Positions 26,406 through 35,071 of a DNA stretch of 64,000 nt are shown one piece after another (position 1 is the stretch's first letter; each line of letters begins with the position of its first letter). The stretch is from Desulfobacterales bacterium (GTDB lineage: Bacteria > Desulfobacterota > Desulfobacteria > Desulfobacterales > JAFDDL01), in the NCBI GenBank assembly GCA_034003325.1, contig JAVEYW010000014.1:1-64000 (forward strand). The letters are read 5' to 3'. The position numbers were made by a program, and so were the translations under genes. Below the pieces are notes generated by a model. That model had not been told where the DNA came from and searched no databases. It worked only from the letters and a program-made list of their open reading frames with translations.

Positions 26406-26980
26406 GCGTCGCCCAATTGTGTCAGGAAAGATCCGCCTTCTTTAACCTCGCACATGAATCCAGCGCGGCCCTATCGGCCCCCCTCCGGCCGTCTGAAGCA
26501 ATTTTTTTGATCCTTATTCAAAAATTTCTATCTGGGCGGAATGTTTGATATGGTCCTGTGAAAAGAGAAGTCTTAAGGCCCGCCACAACAACAGATAAGG
26601 AATTTTTTCATGAAGACCTGGCGCATCTGATACCCATCGCAGAAAGCCCGGTTTGATCCAATGATCCCAGCATACCCGTTTTTCTATCCTGTGCGAATGC
26701 TACCCTATTATAATTATTCATAATCGTTGTGATAGTCGTTTTTTTTGAGTTGTAACCGCCCGATAGATCAGCTATTCTTCGTACCAAGGGCAATAATACA
26801 AACACGTTCCTTTACTTATCCATCTCTAAAAGCCAGATATCACCCTGAAACAACGCAGCTTATTCAGCCCGGTAACCCTGGTTGCAAAGATGCCCAGTCA
26901 TCTTTTAAGCGGGCGCCTTCGTGTTAAAACCGTAATGCAACCCTTTTTTCATTCATTAACATCGAAGTGTGGAGGTGGGT
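26406..26980. other. Intergenic stretch without a recognised gene
   Basis: No frame with a ribosome binding site and no tRNA. It is partly AT-rich around 26700-26760. A 3' untranslated region of the kinase and the promoter of the cNMP-binding gene are the likely contents. Confidence 0.4.
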
Positions 26981-27514
26981 ATGCTGAATGCGACCCTGTT
27001 ATCAAGTTTTCCCATTTTTTCAGATTTCCCTCCTGATCGGCTGGCTGAGGTTGCCACCGAAGGAAAAATCATGCAAATGAACCCTTCAGATGTCATTTTC
27101 AGGATGAATGAAACTGCCGACAGTCTTTATGGTGTGATTGAAGGCGATGTCGCACTAACGCTGACTTTTAAAGAAAAAAAATTTTCGAACCGCATTGAGT
27201 ATGAAAAAGCGATCGTGACCAAAACCCAAGAGCTGGAAAGAGAGATTGAGGTGGACTCCATCGGTCCGGGTGAAGTTTTCGGGTGGTCCGCATTCATACG
27301 AAACGGCAAGTGGACGACCTCAGCGCGTTGCACGCAGGGAGGGCGGATTTTTCAACTCCCCGTAAATTCGCTCAACGCCTGGTTTGAAAACGATGCGCTA
27401 TCGGGCTATCGATTAATAGGGCGATTGTATGAAATTGTTTCAAAAAGGCTAAGCACGCGGACCGCCAGGCTGATTGAGGCCTGGGGCGAAGCGTTTGAAG
27501 TCTCGAGTATTTAG
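26981..27514 (+). CDS. Cyclic-nucleotide-binding domain protein
   Basis: A 177-residue protein with one Crp-like cNMP-binding fold: FPIFSDFPPDRLAEVA, a beta-roll with SLYGVIEGDVALT, and the phosphate-binding-cassette-like stretch GPGEVFGWSAFIRN. The usual Arg of the cassette is not evident, so binding of cAMP is unsure. A short insertion of charged residues (about 56-75) lies in the roll, and there is no HTH behind the domain. The start at 26981 is chosen because GGAGGTGGGT immediately precedes it. It stands alone between two long non-coding stretches. Confidence 0.8.
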   Translation: MLNATLLSSFPIFSDFPPDRLAEVATEGKIMQMNPSDVIFRMNETADSLYGVIEGDVALTLTFKEKKFSNRIEYEKAIVTKTQELEREIEVDSIGPGEVFGWSAFIRNGKWTTSARCTQGGRIFQLPVNSLNAWFENDALSGYRLIGRLYEIVSKRLSTRTARLIEAWGEAFEVSSI

Positions 27515-27873
27515 CAACGATTGTTCCCGCTGCGGCGGGATCGCCTGCCTGATGCCGCCTTCGAGCACTGAAAACAGCCTATCTCTAGCGTTTAACCGTT
27601 GGATAAAGACAAGTGTATTTTTTTGTGCACACTGCTAGTATAAATAGACACTATCTGATGACAGAGAGATAAAGGTTGGGATGACTGTTGCCAAAGTCAA
27701 AAAATCATATTTAGGTAATATGCAATATTATTGGGATGATACAATATCATATCGAAAAAAAATGACGCGATAGTCAAGCTTGGTATCCTTTTTGTATCCC
27801 TTTGAAAACGGCAGGACAATTACAAAGGGAATCAGTTTTTCAACAAACCAGAAACTATTATCGGGAGGATGCT
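27515..27873. other. Intergenic stretch without a recognised gene
   Basis: AT-rich from 27600 on, including the upstream region of the secreted-protein gene. GCTGCGGC-type short hairpins occur behind the cNMP gene (27531-27545), but no T-run. No gene is seen. Confidence 0.35.
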
Positions 27874-28437
27874 ATGGGAAAGAGAAATGCATGTGTTTTC
27901 GTTGCGATGGTATTTGTTATGCTGACGGTTAGTTCCGGTTTCGCAGAACCAGCACTGGACATTAAACCTGACTATGTGTGCACCAATTGTGCTCTGGATG
28001 ATAATGGCAATTATATCATTGTGGACGATCAATTGGTACTCAATGAAGGCGAAGCGCCAATCTGGGTGGCCGCGGAGGACCCACCTGCAGTCAATCTATG
28101 GTCAAATGGAATGATTGCTATAGCTATTCTTGAAGCAAATCTGGTTGATTTTGTGAATGTTGGCAGCGCAACCTTTGCTGTGGCGGCACTCGGGGTCGAT
28201 GCAGAGTTTGTGCGTTACTCTATTGAAGATGTAAACCACGATGGTGTGATGGATTTGGTATTGCATTTTTTTACCGAAGATTTGATTCCGGACGTACCAA
28301 TGGAAGCCCCTGCTCCATTGGAAGGTTGCCTTACAGTCGCGATTGAAACAATGAATGGCCTGGTCGATTATAGTCTCTGTGATGAGGCGCTGTTTTTTAA
28401 TGAGGGGAAAATAGACGGAAGGAAGAATAAAGAGTAA
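27874..28437 (+). CDS. Secreted protein of unknown function with EF-hand-like loop
   Basis: A 187-residue exported protein. Residues 1-24 form a signal peptide (NACVFVAMVFVMLTVSSGFA). The mature part starts with EPALDIKPDYVCTNC, has a CxxC pair, and contains the loop DVNHDGVMDLVLHF, typical of dockerin/EF-hand-like calcium sites in bacterial surface proteins. The ATG at 27874 is chosen because of GGGAGGATGCT directly upstream; the frame is open further upstream. It is probably periplasmic or extracellular. No neighbour hints at a role. Confidence 0.75.
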   Translation: MGKRNACVFVAMVFVMLTVSSGFAEPALDIKPDYVCTNCALDDNGNYIIVDDQLVLNEGEAPIWVAAEDPPAVNLWSNGMIAIAILEANLVDFVNVGSATFAVAALGVDAEFVRYSIEDVNHDGVMDLVLHFFTEDLIPDVPMEAPAPLEGCLTVAIETMNGLVDYSLCDEALFFNEGKIDGRKNKE

Positions 28438-28727
28438 ATCTTGATTAAATATCCTGCCAAATCTATTTACATTTCTTGCAACCGGAAGTGACGGCTCCTT
28501 CCGGTTGCCACCCCTTTAATAGTTACGTTATCATCATCAGGCATTAACCGGGTTGAGTGCGGACTATAAAATCACTACTTCGGTTATTTCCGACTTTTTC
28601 CAGTACATGAGCCGGGCGGGGCTCCCGGAGCGGTCATTTCAATCGATCCCAGACAGCAGCCCGCATGAACTTCCATGCTCGTTTCGGGATAAAGCCGGCA
28701 GTGGGTCAATTTGACGTCTAAAACACG
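28438..28727. other. Intergenic stretch with one strong hairpin
   Basis: GCAACCGGAAG (28479-28489) and CTTCCGGTTGC (28498-28508) form a perfect 11-bp stem, probably a terminator-like structure of the secreted-protein gene, though its T-run is poor. No other feature is seen. Confidence 0.55.
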
Positions 28728-28759
28728 AAGGGGTTAACTGATGCATCAATTAACCCCTT
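28728..28759 (-). terminator. Terminator of the tRNA-Gly/tRNA-Cys unit
   Basis: AAGGGGTTAA (28728-28737) and TTAACCCCTT (28750-28759) are perfect complements. On the minus strand the stem begins 8 bases behind tRNA-Cys and is followed by CGTGTTTTAG. Confidence 0.7.
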
Positions 28760-28767
28760 ATTGTCTA

Positions 28768-28842
28768 TGGAGGCGGCATCCAGATTTGAACTGGAGAATA
28801 GCGGTTTTGCAGACCGCTGCCTTACCACTTGGCTATGCCGCC
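28768..28842 (-). tRNA. tRNA-Cys (GCA)
   Basis: Seventy-five bases including CCA. The acceptor stem is GGCGGCA/TGCCGCC with discriminator T, the anticodon loop CTGCAAA gives GCA, and the T arm has CCAGTTCAAATCTGG. It lies 8 bases downstream of tRNA-Gly and is probably cotranscribed with it. Confidence 0.95.
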
Positions 28843-28850
28843 AAAAAAAA

Positions 28851-28925
28851 TGGAGCGGGAAACGGGATTTGAACCCGCGACTTCGACCTTGGCAAGGTCG
28901 CACTCTACCACTGAGTTATTCCCGC
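28851..28925 (-). tRNA. tRNA-Gly (GCC)
   Basis: Seventy-five bases including CCA. The acceptor stem is GCGGGAA/TTCCCGC with discriminator T, the anticodon loop TTGCCAA gives GCC, and the T arm has CGGGTTCAAATCCCG. It is first in a two-tRNA unit with tRNA-Cys. Confidence 0.95.
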
Positions 28926-29111
28926 TCAGTCAAGAAGTGCATTCCTAACCGATTTCCACCCCGCTTGTCAACAGAAAAAATATGAAATGAGACGTCGATT
29001 CAAGTGGACTCTGGACAATTTATAAAATCATGTTAAAACGGCTCATGGGGGTCAAAATGGACACCAAACCCTTGGCATTTAATGCCGAACATCTTTCGAT
29101 AGTGACTACAC

Positions 29112-30317
29112 ATGAGCCCAAGCCCGATCGACACGACGAACATGCCGCTTTCCCCCGACGCCAACTATATCAAAAAACTGATTATTTTCAGCATGATCGG
29201 TTTTTTGTGCTATATCGCCGTAAACATGCGCCTGCCGCTGGTTCCTGTGCATGCGGCCTCAATGGGAATCTCCACGGCCCAGATAGGGTTTATCAATGCC
29301 GTCTACTACCTGATTGCCTGTGTGATGTCCTTGCCGCTTGCATTTTTTTCCGATTCCTTCGGGAAAAAGGCCATGGCTTGCACCGGCCTTATCGTGCTTT
29401 CCATCAGCGCCTTTTCGCTTTGCATCGCCCATAATGTCATACAATTTGCAGCAATTTATGCTGGTCTGGGGTTAGGCCTGGCTGCGTATCTCCCCACCAT
29501 GATGGCCCTTGTGGCGGATATTTCCCCTCTCTCTCACCTGGGTCGATCTTATGGCTGGTTCACCACTGCTCAAAATGTAGGGGCGGGACTGGGGCCTGCC
29601 ATCGGCGCCCTGCTCGTCCGGCGCATCGGGTTCAGCTGCACCTTTATGGTCATGGGAATTGCAATTTTTTTCAGTTGCTTGTGGTCTTTTTTATCAATTC
29701 CAAATAGCCCGCCACCCCTCAGCCGGGTCTCTTCCAGTGGACTTTCCGGTCTTAGCGAACTGTATCGCAATCGCAGGTTGATGATCGGGTTTCTGGCGAC
29801 CGTTATCAACTGCTTTGGGTTGGGAATGTTTACAACTTTTTTCCCCCTGTTCGCCCAAAACAGGCATCTTCAGATTGAACAAATTGGCTGGGTATTTCTC
29901 GCACAAGGCGTGATCAACGCGGTGTCCCGCATTCCGCTGGGAAGGATCTCGGATAGTGTTTCAGATCGAATCAGTCTGGTCGCATGGGGGAGCTTTATTA
30001 TTGCACTGTCCATGGCGGGATTCGGGCTTAGCACGCAATTTGTCCCCTTTTTGCTTTCCGCTCTTGTACTCGGAGTCGGGGTGGCCTGCGCGTTTACGGC
30101 CATCGGCGCGTTGATCGCCGAGTCGGCGCCAACCGGTCACCGCAGCCTGGCCATGGGCTGCTATAACACCTGCATTTTTTTAAGTCTCATGATAAGTTCG
30201 GCCTGTATGGGCGGCGTGGTTGAATGGATCGGATTTGATATCGGCTTTTTGCTGACATCGGCCGGCATGTTGTTGACGATCTTTTTTATTCGATCGCCGG
30301 CTATCGGAAAACCATAA
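29112..30317 (+). CDS. Major facilitator superfamily transporter
   Basis: A 401-residue membrane protein with about twelve hydrophobic segments. The MFS loop 2-3 motif appears as LAFFSDSFGKKAMACTG, and a related loop 8-9 as RIPLGRISDSVSDR. The family exports drugs or sugars or takes up small solutes; the substrate cannot be told. The ATG at 29112 lacks a strong ribosome binding site and an ATG at 29142 is also in frame. It lies directly downstream of the divergently oriented tRNA pair, and about 100 bases upstream of the ATP-grasp-like gene. Confidence 0.88.
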   Translation: MSPSPIDTTNMPLSPDANYIKKLIIFSMIGFLCYIAVNMRLPLVPVHAASMGISTAQIGFINAVYYLIACVMSLPLAFFSDSFGKKAMACTGLIVLSISAFSLCIAHNVIQFAAIYAGLGLGLAAYLPTMMALVADISPLSHLGRSYGWFTTAQNVGAGLGPAIGALLVRRIGFSCTFMVMGIAIFFSCLWSFLSIPNSPPPLSRVSSSGLSGLSELYRNRRLMIGFLATVINCFGLGMFTTFFPLFAQNRHLQIEQIGWVFLAQGVINAVSRIPLGRISDSVSDRISLVAWGSFIIALSMAGFGLSTQFVPFLLSALVLGVGVACAFTAIGALIAESAPTGHRSLAMGCYNTCIFLSLMISSACMGGVVEWIGFDIGFLLTSAGMLLTIFFIRSPAIGKP

Positions 30318-30413
30318 TGCTTGCCTGCTTTCGATAGTTGAACACTATTAACAAATTTACAAAAATGATACTCAATGGCGTAAACGTTATCTATACCTAT
30401 GATTGGAGCGCAC

Positions 30414-31649
30414 ATGGAACCCAAACTTCCGGAAAAAGCCCGTTTATTGCAGCAGCTCAAAGACGGTGGATTTAACGTACCGGATTTCATTTATATCCCC
30501 GCTGAAGACTTCAAAAACAACCGGCTGGCGGCCCTGGAATCTTTTCTGAATCACCACAAGGAGAGCTTTAAGGTCATTGCCAGAAGCGCGCACGTACAGG
30601 AAGAATTTTATAAAGGCGGCACCTTTGATTCCCTCGAAACCTATGCGGATTTAAGCGGTATTCTCTACGCCAGAAACCGAATGATTAAAAATGCCGACTC
30701 CAACCGAAGGCTTTCCATTCTCAGACAGAAAAAATTCAACCATGCGCCCGACATTGATCCGGATGAAATGGGCATTATCGTCATGCCGTTTATAGACGGG
30801 TCCAGCGTGATGGCCAAACTCATTGGAAAGCACTGGGAATTCGGTTATTGCCGAGATCGTATTCAAAAGGTTCAAAGCGACCCGTTCATAACCAAAACCC
30901 CCCATGATCGACGTCTGCTGGATGTTTCCAAAAAAATCCAGGCCCATCTCGGATTTCGATGCGAAATCGAATATATCATTTCAAAAGACAATGAAATCCA
31001 TGTGGTTCAGGCAAAGGATATTTCAAACATCGAGATTCTGGAGTTACGGGAAAGCGAACGAACCATCAAGCTTGATGGCATTCGCCGCATTCGAAAGCAG
31101 CGAAACTTCCGGGAACGGCCGGTCTTTGTGATGGATAATCGCTCCATGTACATGAATATTATCAATATCTGCGAGGAAATGCTTTCAGGGAAAGCCGCCG
31201 CCTCGCCCAATCTGGCAGACATTCTGGCGATCATTCGCGGCCAAGAAGAAGAAATGGAGGCCTTTGCCCTGTCGAACCAACGGTTTGCCGTACTGGATCT
31301 GGCGGAGCATGTTCCTGAAGAATTGTATCACGTGGCAAATCATTATCTTGAGGAAATGCCGACATTGCAAAAGCAACTTTCCGCAGCGCTCTATCAAAAC
31401 CTTTATAACTGCGACATGTTTCTGGCGGAATCGGATACGCTCCTGTCCAAGGACAGGATTCGCGTCAATCTGTGCAGTCATGAAGCTTACGGCATCAACA
31501 CGGTTCGGAACCCCTTGTGGAACGTTTTCTGGCAGTGCGGCCGGCATGAACAAATTGTTAAAGACTTTCGAAGGCTGGGATTTAAAACCGGAGATACCAT
31601 CGCGATTGAAATCGATGCGGAAGAAAAACCCATGGTTTCCCGTCATTAA
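30414..31649 (+). CDS. PEP-synthase-like ATP-grasp protein of unknown role
   Basis: A 411-residue protein whose first two thirds resemble the ATP-binding half of phosphoenolpyruvate synthase/PPDK: KVIARSAHVQEEFYKGGTFDSLE corresponds to the RSSA..ED..SFAG.Y.S region, GIIVMPFIDGS to the ..VQ.M... strand, and CEIEYIISKDNEIHVVQAKD to the end of the ATP-grasp domain. The swivelling phospho-His domain and the PEP domain are missing. The C-terminal 150 residues are unknown. The start at 30414 is chosen because of GGAGCGCAC before it; 30399 is possible. A phosphotransferase or ligase of unknown substrate is likely. Confidence 0.6.
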   Translation: MEPKLPEKARLLQQLKDGGFNVPDFIYIPAEDFKNNRLAALESFLNHHKESFKVIARSAHVQEEFYKGGTFDSLETYADLSGILYARNRMIKNADSNRRLSILRQKKFNHAPDIDPDEMGIIVMPFIDGSSVMAKLIGKHWEFGYCRDRIQKVQSDPFITKTPHDRRLLDVSKKIQAHLGFRCEIEYIISKDNEIHVVQAKDISNIEILELRESERTIKLDGIRRIRKQRNFRERPVFVMDNRSMYMNIINICEEMLSGKAAASPNLADILAIIRGQEEEMEAFALSNQRFAVLDLAEHVPEELYHVANHYLEEMPTLQKQLSAALYQNLYNCDMFLAESDTLLSKDRIRVNLCSHEAYGINTVRNPLWNVFWQCGRHEQIVKDFRRLGFKTGDTIAIEIDAEEKPMVSRH

Positions 31650-31707
31650 CAGATTACCGGGGGCGCGTTTCCGGTACTTATTTGCAGAAAACGCGCCTCA
31701 CTCGCCC

Positions 31708-32136
31708 TTACCAGCCTTTCGAGGTGATAATCTGCTGAATTTTTTCCTCGGCCTTCTTTTCAACGATAATCATCCGCTGCGCCTGTGCTTTCTTGATTTT
31801 TTCGGTCAACACCTTCAAGTCGGCCGGTTTCTGTACCAAGTCCATGGCGCCGAGTTTCATGGCTTCGATGCCTTTTTCCACCGTGGCGTGCCCGGTCAGC
31901 AAAATAATCTGAAGTTCCGGCCTTTTTTCCTTAATGGCTTTCAGCGCCTGTAAGCCGTCCATCTCCGGCATCATCAAGTCCAGCACGACGGCGTCATAAG
32001 ATTGGTTTTCAATCAGCTTAATGGCATCCAGCGCAGATGAGGCGGTTGTAACCTCCATGTCTCTGGCGCTCATCCGTTCACTCATAATGTCCAAAAAATC
32101 CTTTTCATCATCCACCAGAAGAATTTTTTCTTTCAT
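31708..32136 (-). CDS. Single-domain response regulator
   Basis: A 142-residue CheY-like receiver with KEKILLVDDEKDFLDIM, phosphoacceptor Asp in AVVLDLMMPEMDG, Thr in LLTGHAT and Lys in LVQKPAD, followed by a short basic-acidic tail. It has no output domain, so it acts through protein contact or as a phosphate sink. It is the last gene of the SulP signalling operon, 52 bases behind the kinase-like gene. Confidence 0.92.
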   Translation of the reverse strand: MKEKILLVDDEKDFLDIMSERMSARDMEVTTASSALDAIKLIENQSYDAVVLDLMMPEMDGLQALKAIKEKRPELQIILLTGHATVEKGIEAMKLGAMDLVQKPADLKVLTEKIKKAQAQRMIIVEKKAEEKIQQIITSKGW

Positions 32137-32188
32137 AGAAAGACTCCTTTAGCTAAACAATTAAGCGTTGTTCAAAGGGCACCGCATA

Positions 32189-32848
32189 TCAGTAGGCAGA
32201 ACCCTGCGGCAATTTAAGCCGAATACACCCCGGGGCCATGGTTACCTCAGCGCCCAGTTTGCCAGTCAGAGCAGTTTCCGCATCACCGGGAAAGCCTTTG
32301 ACTTGCTCCGGAATCAACGCATTCAACTGCTTAAGGTATATCGTAACATTCTGTTGATCCTTTGTCACGGAAAGCATCACGGCCTTGCTGTCACCCAGAA
32401 CACTGACGGCAAAATCTATCAGATGCCACAGCAATGTCTGTAAAAAAAAGGGAGCGGTCGTCACCATGATCGGAGCGGTTGCGGATTCGCAGAGCACCTG
32501 AACGCCTTTCATGTCCGTGAGCCGCCGAGTCAGTACCGTCAAATGCGCCAAAAGCTCATAAACATCCACCGTGCTTAAGGGACGATCGATACTGTGACTG
32601 AAGTTATTCATATTTTTAATGATTTCATCCGCCCGTCCCACCTGCTGTTGAATCCTTTTAGCGGTCGTCTGAAGCCGGGTCGAATCGATAGGGGTGCCTT
32701 TTTGCGCCATGAAGGTCAAATCCTCTAATAACCCGGCGCTTTCATTGATGATGGAAAGGGCGTTTCTAAGTTCATGAGAAATAGAAGCTGAAATCCTTCC
32801 AAAAAATCTCAACCCCGCATCTCCTGCAATATTCAAAGAATTATTCAT
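32189..32848 (-). CDS. Histidine-kinase-like protein without recognisable ATP site
   Basis: A 219-residue protein with a good HisKA dimerisation/phosphoacceptor region: GRISASISHELRNALSIINE carries the H-box, and a second helix follows (KRIQQQVGRADEIIKNM). The C-terminal part has the length and strand pattern of a HATPase domain, but the N-box and the DxGxG and GxG boxes are not seen. It may be a phosphotransfer protein that takes phosphate from the neighbouring kinase and passes it to the two receivers. Its ATG overlaps the preceding receiver gene by four bases. Confidence 0.75.
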   Translation of the reverse strand: MNNSLNIAGDAGLRFFGRISASISHELRNALSIINESAGLLEDLTFMAQKGTPIDSTRLQTTAKRIQQQVGRADEIIKNMNNFSHSIDRPLSTVDVYELLAHLTVLTRRLTDMKGVQVLCESATAPIMVTTAPFFLQTLLWHLIDFAVSVLGDSKAVMLSVTKDQQNVTIYLKQLNALIPEQVKGFPGDAETALTGKLGAEVTMAPGCIRLKLPQGSAY

Positions 32849-33228
32849 TCCAATGCTCCTCGCAAATGAAGCGCCTGATTTATTTTTTCAATAAGGGTGT
32901 CGATGCGAACCGGTTTTACCAGGTAAAACATATCGCCGGCGGCCGCCGCACCCGCCGCGAAATCCGCACCCGATCCATGACCGGTTAAAAAAATGAATTT
33001 CATCTCGGGGCACTTTTCCTGAAGCTTCTTCTTTAGTTCGATCCCGCTCATCTTGGGGAGTTTCACATCCAGAACAGCGATATCAAAACTACAGATGTCC
33101 ATCCGGTTCATGGTATCAACCGCACTGGTCATCCACTGCGCTTCCATCCCCCTAAGGCTCAGCCGCTCAGCCAGCGTGGAAACCAATTCCATCTCATCAT
33201 CCACCAAGAGTACTCGTATGGGTCGCAT
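32845..33228 (-). CDS. Single-domain response regulator
   Basis: A 127-residue receiver: IRVLLVDDEMELVSTLAERL, Asp in IAVLDVKLPKMSG, Thr in FLTGHGS, Lys in YLVKPVR. No output domain. It overlaps the upstream kinase gene by 32 bases and the downstream kinase-like gene by four, so the three are translationally linked. Its sequence is close to the receiver at the C-terminus of the 35072-36286 product, suggesting duplication. Confidence 0.92.
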   Translation of the reverse strand: MRPIRVLLVDDEMELVSTLAERLSLRGMEAQWMTSAVDTMNRMDICSFDIAVLDVKLPKMSGIELKKKLQEKCPEMKFIFLTGHGSGADFAAGAAAAGDMFYLVKPVRIDTLIEKINQALHLRGALE

Positions 33229-34963
33229 TCCCTTTCTCCTCTAACTTAATGGGCAGTGCAATGATAAATTTCGTTCCCACCCCTTCCCGGCTTGTCACCG
33301 AAATGCCGCCGCCGAGCTCATGCACCAGCCCGTAAGTAATGCTTAGGCCCAAACCGGTGCCACCCTGTCTGGTTTTGGTTGAAAAAAAGGGCTCAAAAAT
33401 TCGTTTCAAATCCGATGCCGAAATGCCGCAGCCATTATCTGCGACCTCTATGAGCACGCGATTCTCTAAACTGCTGATACCGATGTCCAGCCGGCCGCCG
33501 TCACTCATGGCGGCAAAGGCATTGTTGAATAAATTAAGGAAAATCTGTTGAAGCTTGCCCCGGTCGCTAATGATTTCAGGCACTTTTTCCGAAGCGGAGA
33601 TATTTATTTCGATGGATCGATATTCGGCTTCCTTTCCCAAAAAGCCCAGCACTTCCCTGATCAATGCTTCCAGACGAACCGGTTGAACGGTAACGTCCAC
33701 ATGCCGGGCAAAATTCAGTAACCGGTGCGTAATGGCGGCGCACCGATCCACCGAAGAAATCACAGAATTGATCAGCCCGATCAATTTGGGCTGAACCGGC
33801 AAATCCGTGTTGGGTAGAAGTAAGTCCTTGATCAATCCTGCTTTTTCGTTAATAATAGCCAGTGGATTATTGATTTCATGGGCCACGCCCGCAGCCAAAC
33901 GGCCGACCGAGGCCATCTTGTTGGCATATTCCACATGGTGCAGCGCCATGACCCGCCTTTGATCCGCCATGAAAATACGGTTGACGAGATAGGTCGCGAC
34001 ACTCAAAATCACTATCACGATCAAGGTGAGGCTGATGCCCAAAAATCCGATCAATTCCCTGCGGGTCACATACCACGGCGCCATCAAATCGTCTTTCTTT
34101 TTGATGATCATCAAAATAAACGGCGTTTCTTCAATATACGCATAGCCGAAAATCAACGGATCACCATTGGCGCCGACACCTTCCCGCACGGTCGATTTTT
34201 CATTGTATTCGGGCACCGGTAATTGAAACTTATCCAGAACGCCCCCACTAAACCGTGACGGCGTCTGAAGCACCCCCTCATAGTTGATGATAAAGGCGTC
34301 ACCTTCTCCGGTCAACTCCAACTCGCTCAACAAGTGATTAAAACGTTCAATATCCAACGTTGCCCGCAATACGAAGAAGTCCCCTTGCCCCAAAGACGAT
34401 TTGACCGCTATCACCATGTGAGGCTCGTTGCGATACCCCTTAAATACATCGCTGATGTAAACCCCGCGGTCCCGAACCTCCTGAAACCATTCTTGTCCGC
34501 TATAATCCTTGCCGACCAGGTTATAGGGCCCTACATAGGTTTGTTGCCTACCGGCAGCATCGATCACCCCCAGATCGACAAACCCGCCAAAACTGGTTTT
34601 CAAATCTTCCAGTATGACAAACAACCGGTCCGGAGAGTTGAGAGCCGCAAAGGCGTTATCCCTCAGAATGAAATCTATGGCCGCTTTTCTCTCGATCAGA
34701 AAAAACGAGATGGTCCGGCGAGTATTGGACACCAGGCGTGTTGTGCGCAGCAGTATCTCGGATTCAATGGATTGCTGCGTAACCTTGTAGTCGACCAGCG
34801 CAAGAATGATGAGCGGTAACATGGCGACCGGGCAGACCCAGAGAATCGCCTGAAACCACAACCGTCTGAAATTAAACAGATGACGGCTCGCTTGCGTTCC
34901 CGAATCCAGGTAATCCCAGAATTTCGGTTTCATCTTGTCGATTAATGCCACAATGAGTTCCAT
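33197..34963 (-). CDS. Cache-type sensor histidine kinase
   Basis: A 588-residue membrane kinase. A first membrane helix lies at about 38-58 (AILWVCPVAMLPLIILALV), a periplasmic double-Cache sensor at about 60-305 (YSGQEWFQEVRDRGVYISDVFKGYRN is typical), and a second helix at about 310-335. The H-box is MASVGRLAAGVAHEINNPL near 350. The HATPase has N-box NLFNNAFAAM and G-boxes DNGCGI and GTGLGL. Cache domains bind small ligands such as carboxylates or amino acids. It is cotranscribed with the SulP transporter, so it may sense the transported anion or a related metabolite; this is inference. Confidence 0.92.
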   Translation of the reverse strand: MELIVALIDKMKPKFWDYLDSGTQASRHLFNFRRLWFQAILWVCPVAMLPLIILALVDYKVTQQSIESEILLRTTRLVSNTRRTISFFLIERKAAIDFILRDNAFAALNSPDRLFVILEDLKTSFGGFVDLGVIDAAGRQQTYVGPYNLVGKDYSGQEWFQEVRDRGVYISDVFKGYRNEPHMVIAVKSSLGQGDFFVLRATLDIERFNHLLSELELTGEGDAFIINYEGVLQTPSRFSGGVLDKFQLPVPEYNEKSTVREGVGANGDPLIFGYAYIEETPFILMIIKKKDDLMAPWYVTRRELIGFLGISLTLIVIVILSVATYLVNRIFMADQRRVMALHHVEYANKMASVGRLAAGVAHEINNPLAIINEKAGLIKDLLLPNTDLPVQPKLIGLINSVISSVDRCAAITHRLLNFARHVDVTVQPVRLEALIREVLGFLGKEAEYRSIEINISASEKVPEIISDRGKLQQIFLNLFNNAFAAMSDGGRLDIGISSLENRVLIEVADNGCGISASDLKRIFEPFFSTKTRQGGTGLGLSITYGLVHELGGGISVTSREGVGTKFIIALPIKLEEKGNATHTSTLGG

Positions 34964-35071
34964 GTGTCGGCAATCTACCGTCCGCAGCCACGAAATGGCA
35001 TCGGTTGAAGGTTCTGGCGGCGCACCCCTAGTTGACGCGCTTCGGTTACGTGAATATGTCGATAAAAGAGA

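Noticed and set aside
26830..26930. Possible c-di-GMP riboswitch upstream of the cNMP-binding gene
   Set aside because: A GCAAAG word is present, but the surrounding conserved helices and tetraloop/receptor pattern are not.
29030..29434. Frame of 134 residues overlapping the start of the MFS gene
   Set aside because: The MFS frame has clear membrane helices in the same region. This frame is basic and non-repetitive with no family signal.
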